From contig CAYVRN010000041.1 in NCBI GenBank assembly GCA_964453855.1, forward strand, positions 1 through 27,346: DNA of 27,346 nt, given 5' to 3'. This document shows, one piece after another, positions 1 through 8,170 of the stretch. The notes under the pieces were generated by a model that was not told the DNA's origin, did not search any database, and worked only from the letters and a program-made list of their open reading frames with translations. The stretch comes from JASMHC01 sp964453855. Its GTDB lineage: Bacteria > Pseudomonadota > Alphaproteobacteria > Rhodobacterales > Rhodobacteraceae. Each line of letters starts with the position of its first letter. Positions within the stretch are counted from its first letter, which is position 1. The position numbers and the translations under genes are program-made.

Positions 1-904
<904 letters not shown>

Positions 905-960
905 TGCGTTGGCGCCTCGTGGTTGGGGGGCCCCTCTGACCCGATTACTACCTGCGGGCG

Positions 961-989
961 CGTTTATTGACTTGGGCGACGAAAATCAA
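961..989 (-). promoter_or_regulatory. Possible tuf promoter
   Basis: On the minus strand the 98-base gap before tuf holds a TTGATT hexamer (984-989) with a weak -10-like segment about 15-17 bases downstream (around 961-968, AATAAA/TAAACG). The -35 match is fair and the -10 match is poor, so this is only a candidate. The rest of the gap is a GC-rich leader with no other recognisable signal. Confidence 0.25.
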
Positions 990-1002
990 GCGCCAGTTGG
1001 GG

Positions 1003-1554
1003 TTATTCTGCTGTCACACCAGCTTCTACACCGAACCACGCATTGTTTTCCTCAAGCCAATCTTCAAGCAGAAGGGCCGTTTTGTCCGCCAGGGCGTTCA
1101 ATTGCTGGTCTCCAGTGCTAAAATACCCTGATCCGAAGATGGATTTTGCTGTCACATTCTCGATCACGATCATCTGGTAGGCCTCGTCGTTCAGCTTGGT
1201 CTGCGCGGCGTCGTCCCAGACGGTGATATGCAGGATCAGCACGGATTTTGGCGAGAGAACGACCGGCACACCAGCTTCGGCCAGCGAATAGCCATCGACA
1301 CTGATTCCCAGATTGTAAAGTTTGTCACCGTCATAGGCTCGCAGCTTGTCTTCAATCGCGCCGTGAACAGCGTTAATCAGCTCGTCAGAAGTTGCCTCAC
1401 GCGATCCGGGCCCCTGATGCGGGTTGGGTGCAATCACGATATTGTGCCCCAACGAGAAATCCCCCAATTGCGCGGCTGGAGGCGCTTCAAAACCGGGGAT
1501 TGTGCAGCCAGCAAGACCTGTCAACATAACCGCAAGAGCAAACAAACGACGCAT
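1003..1554 (-). CDS. Small lipoprotein of unknown function
   Basis: This 183-residue protein starts with a type II (lipoprotein) signal peptide: MRR, a hydrophobic core, and the lipobox LAGC, with Cys17 as the predicted lipidated residue. No charged Asp follows the Cys, so sorting to the outer membrane is likely. The mature part is acidic and has no catalytic motif I recognise. It ends in a Trp-rich acidic segment (LLLEDWLEENNAWFGVE). The start is supported by GGAGA five bases before the ATG. It lies upstream of tuf in the same direction, with 98 bases between them, and diverges from the P450 gene across 96 bases. The prediction that it is an exported lipoprotein is strong; the function is unknown. 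Confidence 0.85.
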   Translation of the reverse strand: MRRLFALAVMLTGLAGCTIPGFEAPPAAQLGDFSLGHNIVIAPNPHQGPGSREATSDELINAVHGAIEDKLRAYDGDKLYNLGISVDGYSLAEAGVPVVLSPKSVLILHITVWDDAAQTKLNDEAYQMIVIENVTAKSIFGSGYFSTGDQQLNALADKTALLLEDWLEENNAWFGVEAGVTAE

Positions 1555-1616
1555 CTAAATCTCCAATTTTCGGTATCCGACTTCTAGAGCGCACAAAACG
1601 AAAGCGCAATCAAACC

Positions 1617-1644
1617 TTGTCAGAAGCTCATTGCGCCATACACT
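1617..1644 (+). promoter_or_regulatory. Candidate sigma-70 promoter of the P450 gene, possibly leaderless
   Basis: TTGTCA (1617-1622), a 16-base spacer and TACACT (1639-1644) resemble a sigma-70 promoter. Counting about 7 bases from the -10 places transcription start at or next to the A of the P450 ATG at 1651. No Shine-Dalgarno sequence precedes that ATG, which fits a leaderless transcript. Confidence 0.4.
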
Positions 1645-1650
1645 CGAGCT

Positions 1651-2991
1651 ATGTCCAATCCCGTCAAAGTCCCTCTTGCCACCAAACCGATGTCGATCCT
1701 GCAAAGTCTGGGATCTGCGCGCCGAAATGTGCTGTCTATTCTACCCGAGATCGCCACGCGCCAACCCATGGTTTCCGGCAAGACGGGAATCCGATGGCAT
1801 ATGGTGATGGACCCGCCCTCGTTGAAGCGCGTTTTGCGCGACAAGCTCGAGGATTATCCCAAGTCCGGTGTCACCAAAACGCTACTTAGACCCGCCATAG
1901 GCAACTCGCTTTTCATTGCGGAAGGCACGCATTGGCAATGGCAGCGTCGGGCGACAGCTCCCACATTCGCATTGCGAAATGTGCGCGCGCTTGCCCCAGT
2001 AATGACCCGCGCGGCCGAAGCCACCTGCACTCGAATACATGCAACCCAAATTGGCCCTGCTGACATGTACGCCCAGATGGTCACAACGACCTTTCAGGTC
2101 ATCTCGGATGTTACCCTTTCCGGCGATTCCGAGTTTGATCCGCAGACCGTTCACAAAGCGATCGACGCATATATCGCCTCGGCTGGGCGGGTCACCCTTG
2201 CAGATATTTTAGGTCTGCCCGCATGGGTGCCACGCGGCGGCTGGTTCAAATCTCGCAAAGCCCTTTACGACATGCGCCGTATCGCTGATGCCACCATCGA
2301 AGCCCGCCGCCGCTCGGGCCCGCGAGAGACGCCAGATTTGTTGGACCATCTTCTTGCTGCCCAAGATCCTGAGACCGGGCGCAAAATGACAACGTCAGAG
2401 TTGCGCGATAACTTGCTAACGTTCATCGTTGCGGGACATGAAACGACAGCCTTGACCTTGTCATGGGCGCTCTATTTGTGCGCCTTCGACACCGTAAAAC
2501 AGGAAAAAGCACGAGCCGAGGCGCAGAGTGTTTTAAGCGGTCGGGCGGCCACACAGGATGATCTTGCTGCCCTGCCCTACATCACTGCAATCATTGAAGA
2601 GACCCTAAGGCTCTACCCCCCCGCCGCTTTGGTGTCACGCACGGCAAAGGCTAAGGACACACTGTGCGGTCGCCAGATACATCCGGGCGATACAGTGATG
2701 ATCCCGATTTACACCCTTCACCGGCACCATATGCTGTGGGATGAACCCGATGCCTTCCAGCCCGAACGCTTCATGAACGGAAATGGTCCCGAGCGTTTTG
2801 CCTATCTCCCCTTCGGCGACGGCCCCCGCGTCTGCATTGGCCAAAGCTTTGCTATGCAAGAAGCCGTAATCATTCTGGCCACTCTTCTATCACGCTTCAA
2901 ATTTTCTCTCACGGAAAAACACCCCGAGCCGGTGATGATCCTGACACTTCGCCCCGAAGGCGGGGTTTGGTTACACGCCGAATCCGCCTAG
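1651..2991 (+). CDS. Cytochrome P450
   Basis: This is a soluble bacterial P450 of 446 residues, the normal size for the family, with no membrane anchor. The I-helix oxygen-activation motif is AGHETT (261-266), the K-helix ExxR is E317-TL-R320, and the haem-binding loop is FGDGPRVCIG (388-397) with Cys395 as the axial thiolate ligand. P450s insert one oxygen atom from O2 into a substrate using electrons from a reductase. No ferredoxin or reductase gene lies nearby, so partners must be elsewhere. The I-helix and haem-loop style resembles fatty-acid or hydrocarbon hydroxylating bacterial P450s, but the substrate cannot be read from sequence. The gene stands alone, convergent with the era-DUF1491 operon. 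The chosen ATG has no Shine-Dalgarno; an internal ATG at 1690 also lacks one. Confidence 0.95.
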   Translation: MSNPVKVPLATKPMSILQSLGSARRNVLSILPEIATRQPMVSGKTGIRWHMVMDPPSLKRVLRDKLEDYPKSGVTKTLLRPAIGNSLFIAEGTHWQWQRRATAPTFALRNVRALAPVMTRAAEATCTRIHATQIGPADMYAQMVTTTFQVISDVTLSGDSEFDPQTVHKAIDAYIASAGRVTLADILGLPAWVPRGGWFKSRKALYDMRRIADATIEARRRSGPRETPDLLDHLLAAQDPETGRKMTTSELRDNLLTFIVAGHETTALTLSWALYLCAFDTVKQEKARAEAQSVLSGRAATQDDLAALPYITAIIEETLRLYPPAALVSRTAKAKDTLCGRQIHPGDTVMIPIYTLHRHHMLWDEPDAFQPERFMNGNGPERFAYLPFGDGPRVCIGQSFAMQEAVIILATLLSRFKFSLTEKHPEPVMILTLRPEGGVWLHAESA

Positions 2992-3043
2992 TTTCTTTTG
3001 TCACAAAAAATCCTTGGGGGTGAAGTTTCCTGCACGGGAAAAG

Positions 3044-3062
3044 AGGGGGCAAACAGCCCCCT
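3044..3062 (-). terminator. Intrinsic terminator of the folK-DUF1491 gene run
   Basis: A perfect 7-bp stem (AGGGGGC / GCCCCCT) with a 5-base loop lies at 3044-3062. On the minus strand it is followed by a T-rich run (TCTTTTCC), as expected for rho-independent termination. The stem overlaps the TAG stop codon of the DUF1491 gene. On the plus strand no T run follows, so it probably serves only the minus-strand operon. Confidence 0.65.
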
Positions 3063-3393
3063 AATCTGCCAGACCGGGTTCATCCAGCAAGTGACGGCCT
3101 GCTCGATCCTCGACTTCTATCACCCACAGATCGGGATCAAATCCGCGCTGCCGGTGGATGGCCGTGTCCACGTCACGCTCTGATCCTTTGGACAGCACAT
3201 CCCACTTGCGCTCCCCTGACATCAGATCAAATCCGCGCTGGAACAGTACAGCATTGCCATCCAGCGTATTCAGCTTCACCAAAACAGCCCCAGCGGCATT
3301 ATCGCCATGCGCAACAACAAACGCCGGAATTTCAGCAAGTCGTAGACGAGTCAGATAGGCCTGCACCCAGAACTCTGCCGTCAGACGAGTCAT
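3061..3393 (-). CDS. DUF1491 family protein
   Basis: This 110-residue protein matches, from memory, the DUF1491 family of alphaproteobacteria, commonly found next to era. It is cytoplasmic, with no signal peptide or membrane segment. Recognisable conserved stretches are the N-terminal FWVQAYLTRLR, a central KLNTLDG followed by an aromatic/basic segment, and C-terminal RQRGFDPDLWVIEVEDRAGRH. It begins four bases inside the end of era (ATGA overlap), so translation is likely coupled. Its biochemical function is unknown; the position suggests a link to ribosome or RNA metabolism, but that is inference from neighbours only. It is the last gene of the run, and recO, often found here in relatives, is absent. 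Confidence 0.85.
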   Translation of the reverse strand: MTRLTAEFWVQAYLTRLRLAEIPAFVVAHGDNAAGAVLVKLNTLDGNAVLFQRGFDLMSGERKWDVLSKGSERDVDTAIHRQRGFDPDLWVIEVEDRAGRHLLDEPGLAD

Positions 3394-4295
3394 GCGTTTC
3401 CATCTTTGAACTCAAGACCCATTTCCGAGTAACGCTCAGCCTCTTCCAGCCAGTTTTCACGCACTTTCACCTGCAAAAACAGATGGACTTTGCGACCTAA
3501 AAACTCCTGTAATTCCTCGCGCGCAGCTTTCGAAATTGCCTTGATTGTTTCACCACGATTGCCAAGGATGATCCCCTTGTGACCGTCGCGGCTGACGTAA
3601 ATGATCTGGTCGATTCGCGCCGAGCCGTCTTTGCGTTCTTGCCAGCTTTCGGTTTCAACGGTCAGCTGATACGGCAGCTCCTGATGCAAGCGCAGGGTCA
3701 GCTTTTCGCGCGTCATCTCGGCTGCGATCATCCGCATCGGCAGGTCGGCAATCTGATCTTCGGGATAGAGCCACGGACTTTCAGGCAACGCATCTGCAAG
3801 CCATTTGCGGAGCGCCCCAACCCCATGACCTTTTTCCGCCGAGATCATAAACGTCTCGGAAAAGTCAAACCGTTCATTCAGGTCTTTGGTCAGCCCTAAC
3901 AAGTCTTCGGCTTTAACTCGGTCGATTTTGTTGATAGCCAACGCAATGTTGCGCCCCTGACCGATGTTTCCTAGCTCTTCCAGAATACGCCCTACGCCTT
4001 CGGTCACACCGCGGTGGGCTTCAATCAAAAGCACGATCACATCCGCATCAGCCGCGCCTCCCCATGCGGCAGCAACCATCGCACGATCCAACCGGCGGCG
4101 GGGTTTGAACAGTCCGGGAGTGTCCACAAACACAAGCTGGCTTTCACCTTCCATGGCAACGCCGCGAATGCGGGCACGGGTTGTTTGAACTTTGTGAGTC
4201 ACAATCGAGACTTTCGCCCCGACCATCTGGTTCAACAGGGTCGATTTACCGGCGTTCGGCTCGCCGATCAGAGCTATGAAACCCGCGCGGGTCAT
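3390..4295 (-). CDS. era: GTPase Era
   Basis: Era is a GTPase that binds the 3' end of 16S rRNA and promotes maturation of the small ribosomal subunit. The 301-residue length is standard. The N-terminal GTPase domain has G1 GEPNAGKS (11-18), the G3 DTPG (about 59-62) and G4 NKID (about 122-125), followed by the SAEKG G5 motif. The C-terminal KH domain carries the GxxG-type loop in IILGNRGETIK (about 241-251). The start overlaps the stop of rnc by four bases (ATGA), and its own stop overlaps the DUF1491 start in the same way. The rnc-era pairing is widely conserved and couples rRNA processing with subunit assembly. Confidence 0.98.
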   Translation of the reverse strand: MTRAGFIALIGEPNAGKSTLLNQMVGAKVSIVTHKVQTTRARIRGVAMEGESQLVFVDTPGLFKPRRRLDRAMVAAAWGGAADADVIVLLIEAHRGVTEGVGRILEELGNIGQGRNIALAINKIDRVKAEDLLGLTKDLNERFDFSETFMISAEKGHGVGALRKWLADALPESPWLYPEDQIADLPMRMIAAEMTREKLTLRLHQELPYQLTVETESWQERKDGSARIDQIIYVSRDGHKGIILGNRGETIKAISKAAREELQEFLGRKVHLFLQVKVRENWLEEAERYSEMGLEFKDGNA

Positions 4296-4975
4296 GATTT
4301 TTCCACTTCACTCAGCAACGCTTGTGCTGCTTTTTGTTCGGCCTGACGCTTTGATCCGGCTGTTGCCGAGGCGCTCTGACCGCTTTGTAATTCACACCGG
4401 ATTGTAAACACGGGCGCATGGTCCGGTCCACTTCGGGCTAATTCATTGTATTTCGGCGGGTGTTGCCCGCGTGCTTGTGCCCATTCCTGAAGCACTGTTT
4501 TCGCGTCGCGCGCATCGGCCTCGACGTTGTCCGCCCGATTCCCCCACAGACGGATCACGAATTCTTTAGCCGTTGCGAAACCGCCATCGAGATATACAGC
4601 GGCAATCACCGCCTCCATCGCGTCACCCAAGAGCGCCTGTTTGCGCCGCCCGCCCGACATCATCTCGGAGCGGCCAAGCTTCAAGACATCTCCTAGGCCG
4701 ATTTCGCGCGCGATATCCGCACAGGTTTCCTTGCGAACGAGCGCATTGAAGCGCGGGGCCAACTGCCCCTCTGAGGCGCTTTTGTCACGGTCCAAAAGGG
4801 CTTCGGCCATAACAAGCCCCAACACACGGTCGCCCAGAAACTCGAGCCTTTGATTGTCCGAGCGCGTTGCTGAGGACCTTGAAGAATGTGTTACCGCCGT
4901 TACCAATAGCGACGGATCGGAAAATGAATAACCGATCCGCGTCTCAAACGCTTTTAGTTCGACCGAAAGCTTCAC
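4292..4975 (-). CDS. rnc: Ribonuclease III
   Basis: RNase III cuts double-stranded RNA, including rRNA precursors and structured mRNAs, as a homodimer. The 227 residues hold the family signature RLEFLGDRVL (43-52), with Glu45 and Asp49 in the metal-binding catalytic site, and the second acidic pair in GDAMEAVIAAVYLDGG (about 116-131). The C-terminal third is a double-stranded RNA-binding domain ending in a Lys/Gln/Ala-rich helix (KRQAEQKAAQALL). It overlaps lepB upstream and era downstream by four bases each. Confidence 0.98.
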   Translation of the reverse strand: MKLSVELKAFETRIGYSFSDPSLLVTAVTHSSRSSATRSDNQRLEFLGDRVLGLVMAEALLDRDKSASEGQLAPRFNALVRKETCADIAREIGLGDVLKLGRSEMMSGGRRKQALLGDAMEAVIAAVYLDGGFATAKEFVIRLWGNRADNVEADARDAKTVLQEWAQARGQHPPKYNELARSGPDHAPVFTIRCELQSGQSASATAGSKRQAEQKAAQALLSEVEKS

Positions 4976-5808
4976 TCGATCCCCTTAAAGAAACGATCAC
5001 CTCGCCACGTCCAGAAGAACAGCATTGATCGGCCCGCAGATGAGAACATCACGCGATCCGCCCGCCCGATAAGGTTTTCATAAGGAACAAATCCGACGCC
5101 ACCCAAAGTTTGGGGCACGCGGCTGTCGGTCGAGTTGTCACGATTGTCACCCATGAAGAAATAATGCCCATCGGGGACAGAATAGACCGGAGTGTTATCA
5201 ACCGAGCGGCTGGTGACATTCAGCACCGAATGAACAACACCGTTTGGCAGTGTTTCGCGCAGCTTTTCCTTCACGCATTCGCCACCGCGCCCAACTGGTG
5301 CGTTTGCACAGATGGGGTGCAGACCCTGCGGCCCCTGCGGACCGGCAACTTCATTTAATGTGCCGTCGGCCTCTAGCGGCGCCGCTTTCCCGTTAATGAA
5401 CAACTGGCCGTTTTTCATCTGAATCTTGTCGCCGGGAAGGCCGATCAGGCGTTTGATATAATCGGTTCCATTGACCGGGTGCCGGAAGACCACCACATCA
5501 CCGCGCTCGGGTTCACCGCCCAGAAGGCGGGTATTGTCGCCGTCGAACATGCCGCAGATGTCTTTTGCGTCAACACTCAAACCGACTGCTGGGATACGAA
5601 CCGATGGGCACGAAGCATAGGAATAGCCGTAAGCCATTTTATTGACGAACAGAAAATCCCCGATAAGCAGCGTGTCCTTCATCGACCCCGAAGGAATCCA
5701 GAACGGCTGAAAAAACACAGTTCGAAACACTCCGGCGATCAGCAATGCATATACGATTGTCTTGATCGTCTCGAAAATGGCGTTGGGCTTTTTCGCCTTG
5801 TCTTGCAT
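4972..5808 (-). CDS. lepB: Signal peptidase I
   Basis: This inner-membrane serine protease removes signal peptides from secreted proteins. It has a single N-terminal membrane segment (about 15-33) and box B IPSGSM with the nucleophile Ser42. Box D has the general base Lys119 in DYIKRLIGLPGD, and box E is GDNRDNSTDSR near the C terminus. The length (278) is typical of alphaproteobacteria. The periplasmic part contains several cysteines (Cys67, Cys85 and two more in the ICANAP/GECVKE region) in loops inserted between the catalytic boxes, which could form disulfides. The start has GGAGA five bases upstream of the ATG. It overlaps rnc by four bases; acpS lies 59 bases upstream. Confidence 0.98.
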   Translation of the reverse strand: MQDKAKKPNAIFETIKTIVYALLIAGVFRTVFFQPFWIPSGSMKDTLLIGDFLFVNKMAYGYSYASCPSVRIPAVGLSVDAKDICGMFDGDNTRLLGGEPERGDVVVFRHPVNGTDYIKRLIGLPGDKIQMKNGQLFINGKAAPLEADGTLNEVAGPQGPQGLHPICANAPVGRGGECVKEKLRETLPNGVVHSVLNVTSRSVDNTPVYSVPDGHYFFMGDNRDNSTDSRVPQTLGGVGFVPYENLIGRADRVMFSSAGRSMLFFWTWRGDRFFKGIE

Positions 5809-5867
5809 AGGGTTCTCCGGAAATGTGCGTTCTGGCTACATGAGGGGCGTGGCCGAAGGTGTCAAGG

Positions 5868-6275
5868 TCAGCCCTTGGGTTTTGGTACGGCTTCGATCAC
5901 CACAAATGCTTGTGCCCAAGGGTGATCATCGGTGAGAGTAACGTGGATAATCGCCTCGTATCCCTCTGGGGTCATGCCATCCAGACGCTTTTTTGCCCAG
6001 CCGGTCACCTGCATAACCGGTTGGCCTGTTTTCAGGTTGCTGACAGACATATCTTTCCACGCGATACCCATGCGAAGCCCAGTCCCTAGCGCCTTCGAGC
6101 AGGCTTCTTTCGCCGCCCAGCGCTTGGCATAGGTTCCGGGCGTGTCCTGCCGCCGTTCGGCCTTGCGCTGCTCGGTCTCAGTAAAAACGCGATTTCGGAA
6201 CCTGTCGCCATGACGTTCAAGAACGCCCGCGATGCGGTCGATGTTCGCCAAATCTGTGCCAATGCCCAATATCAT
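5868..6275 (-). CDS. acpS: Holo-[acyl-carrier-protein] synthase
   Basis: AcpS transfers 4'-phosphopantetheine from CoA to acyl carrier protein, the activation step for fatty-acid synthesis. The 135 residues begin MILGIGTDL, with the magnesium ligand Asp8. The second signature is KRWAAKEACSKALGTG, with Glu57 as the other metal ligand and the CoA-binding Lys-rich segment. The length is slightly above the usual 120-130. It starts four bases inside the end of the preceding secreted-protein gene (ATGA), so the two are likely translationally coupled. Confidence 0.97.
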   Translation of the reverse strand: MILGIGTDLANIDRIAGVLERHGDRFRNRVFTETEQRKAERRQDTPGTYAKRWAAKEACSKALGTGLRMGIAWKDMSVSNLKTGQPVMQVTGWAKKRLDGMTPEGYEAIIHVTLTDDHPWAQAFVVIEAVPKPKG

Positions 6276-6715
6276 TCGAAATAGGGGGCTATGAAATAAT
6301 CAATATCGCCTGTTTCCTGATTGATCCGAACGTCCAATTGGGCGGACGCGAATTCGGAAATATCATCGAGAAACAACTGGGTGGTCAATGTAAGATAGAG
6401 TCCGATCGAAGGATCATACCCTGCTTCCATCCCTTCAAGTGACAACCCAGAAAAACCGGTTAGCAAACGGCACTGACGTTCGCCTGTCGGGGCAAAAGGG
6501 GGTGACAGGATCAGCAAGTTGTAGGCCGCATTTGCGGGCTCGACTGAATCCATTACTGCAATTCGGGTAGCGCCATTCCCAAAGGTTGCTGTCATCTCGT
6601 CCCAAGGCTCGGCAACGTATTCAGCCGAGGCACGCCAATCATTACAGTCGGTTAGTACAGGTTCTGCTAAAACAGGTGATGCGAATAGCGCAATTGGTAT
6701 CAGGGCGAGTTTCAT
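6272..6715 (-). CDS. Small secreted protein of unknown function between pdxJ and acpS
   Basis: This 147-residue protein starts with a short Sec signal peptide (MKLALIPIALFASPVLA, cleavage likely after ALA at about 17). The mature domain of about 130 residues has two cysteines (in LTDCNDW and RQCRLL) that could form a disulfide, and a Thr/Leu-rich middle (YLTLTTQLFLDD). I recognise no named family. It overlaps pdxJ upstream and acpS downstream by four bases each, so it is made from the same transcript as two cytoplasmic enzymes. That tight coupling supports it being a real gene. The export prediction is good; the function is unknown. Confidence 0.85.
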   Translation of the reverse strand: MKLALIPIALFASPVLAEPVLTDCNDWRASAEYVAEPWDEMTATFGNGATRIAVMDSVEPANAAYNLLILSPPFAPTGERQCRLLTGFSGLSLEGMEAGYDPSIGLYLTLTTQLFLDDISEFASAQLDVRINQETGDIDYFIAPYFE

Positions 6716-7455
6716 GCGCGCGCTTCGCCCATCAACCGACGCATTTCCTGAATGGACGTTTGAAGCCCTACGAAAATGGCTTCGCCAATAAGGAAATGGC
6801 CTATGTTGAGTTCCATAACTTCGGGAAGTGCCGCAAGGGGTTGCACAGTATCGTAGGTGATACCGTGGCCGATGTGCACCTCAAGGCCAAGCGAATGCGC
6901 GTATGTGGCCATTTGGGTTATCCGTTCAAGTTCTTGCGCAGATTCCTCAAACTTGCCCTCATGAAAAAGATCGCAATATGCCCCCGAGTGCAGTTCCACT
7001 ACGGCCGCACCGACCTTAGCAGAGGCCTCGACTTGATCCGGAACAGCCCCGATAAACAAAGAAACGCGGCACCCTGCATCACGCAGAGGCTCAATAAAGC
7101 CTGGAAGCGTATTTTGAGCCCGCACAACATCAAGCCCACCTTCCGTCGTCAATTCTTCGCGGCGTTCGGGAACGATGCAAACCGCGTGCGGCTTGTGGCG
7201 CAGAGCGATCTGCTGCATTTCTATAGTTGCCGCCATTTCGAAGTTCAACGGCACCGTTAAAGTTTCCATCAGCGCTTCAATATCACCGTCGCGAATATGA
7301 CGGCGATCTTCACGCAAATGCGCCGTGATGCCATCAGCACCGGCGGCTTCAGCCATCAAGCCCGCGCGGACCGGATCAGGATAGGCCGAGCCACGCGCAT
7401 TCCGTACTGTAGCGACGTGATCTATGTTAACACCCAAGCGAAGTTTAGAAGACAT
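6712..7455 (-). CDS. pdxJ: Pyridoxine 5'-phosphate synthase
   Basis: PdxJ condenses 1-deoxy-D-xylulose 5-phosphate with 3-amino-2-oxopropyl phosphate to give pyridoxine 5'-phosphate, the ring-closing step of DXP-dependent vitamin B6 synthesis. The 247-residue TIM barrel is full length. Conserved segments are NIDHVATVRNAR (10-21), the DGITAHLREDRRHI loop (about 41-54), VELHSGAYC in the middle, and the GHGITYD phosphate-binding region followed by ELNIGHFLIGEA. The start has AGGGG six bases before the ATG. The downstream gene starts within the last four bases. Confidence 0.98.
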   Translation of the reverse strand: MSSKLRLGVNIDHVATVRNARGSAYPDPVRAGLMAEAAGADGITAHLREDRRHIRDGDIEALMETLTVPLNFEMAATIEMQQIALRHKPHAVCIVPERREELTTEGGLDVVRAQNTLPGFIEPLRDAGCRVSLFIGAVPDQVEASAKVGAAVVELHSGAYCDLFHEGKFEESAQELERITQMATYAHSLGLEVHIGHGITYDTVQPLAALPEVMELNIGHFLIGEAIFVGLQTSIQEMRRLMGEARA

Positions 7456-7487
7456 ATTTAGCCCCTGAGTAGCGTGCAGACTTGATA

Positions 7488-8144
7488 CTAGTCCGATTCA
7501 TGCACGGCGTCAGCCAGATCATGCGCTTTTTTACGGCGTTTTTTTATCCGCTTGCGAAGACGGTTCGTTCGGCGCTTCTGATAGGCGCGAATAACCGGAA
7601 CCGACAGGTAATAGGCGATAGCCCCGGCAATCAAACCCGGGAGAATGCCACCGACAAGAAACGGCAGAAAAACTTCGTAGAAAAACTCGATCAGTCTGTC
7701 CCAATGGGCGTCCCGATGACTGAACAGTGCTAGAAAATTCTCCCAAAGGTCATCACTGGCGCGCAAAAAGGATCGCATCACCCCGTGCCCCATTTCCTGC
7801 CGTGGCTCCGACCCCAAAAACAGATCGCCCAATTTCAAGGAAACAACAGCGATCGGCACATAGGTCAATGGATTGCCGAAAAACGTGGACATCAAAGCGG
7901 CTAGAACATTTCCGCGAACCAATTTGGCGACGATAAATGCCAGCAAGAAATGCAGGCCATAAAGCGGGGTAAAGGTGACGAAAACCCCGGCGAATATGCC
8001 TCGCGCAATACGCTCGGGTGGATCTGGAAGGCGATTTACGCGGTGGCGTATGTATTGAACAGCACGCCCCCAGCCTCCGCGCGGATAAAACAGGTCTTTG
8101 GCCAACCTTGGTAACGATCTGGTATCGCGCCTTTTAAACACCAA
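7488..8144 (-). CDS. DUF2062 domain membrane protein
   Basis: This 218-residue protein matches the DUF2062 family. It has a basic N terminus and the family core PERIARGIFAGVFVTFTPLYGLHF, followed by a hydrophobic segment with NPLTYVP (about residues 50-105). A second long hydrophobic stretch (FLPFLVGGILPGLIAGAIAYYLSVPVI, about 162-188, cited here in pieces of the same helix) is followed by a very basic tail (RKRIKKRRKKAHD). It is predicted to be an inner-membrane protein with cytosolic basic ends; the function is not established. The longest reading starts with TTG at 8144, immediately followed by GTG at 8141. The GTG has AGGG five bases upstream and may be the true start. It sits between rsh and pdxJ, where some relatives carry pyrE. 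Confidence 0.85.
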   Translation of the reverse strand: MVFKRRDTRSLPRLAKDLFYPRGGWGRAVQYIRHRVNRLPDPPERIARGIFAGVFVTFTPLYGLHFLLAFIVAKLVRGNVLAALMSTFFGNPLTYVPIAVVSLKLGDLFLGSEPRQEMGHGVMRSFLRASDDLWENFLALFSHRDAHWDRLIEFFYEVFLPFLVGGILPGLIAGAIAYYLSVPVIRAYQKRRTNRLRKRIKKRRKKAHDLADAVHESD

Positions 8145-8170
8145 TGCCCTACACCTCTAACACCCGTAAT

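Noticed and set aside
2951..2975. CCCCG-AAGG-CGGGG followed by TTT at the end of the P450 gene
   Set aside because: It lies inside the coding sequence before the stop, the T run is short, and the codons read as normal P450 C terminus.
6586..7260. 224-residue open frame on the plus strand
   Set aside because: It is antisense to pdxJ and the secreted-protein gene, both well supported by motifs and ATGA overlaps.
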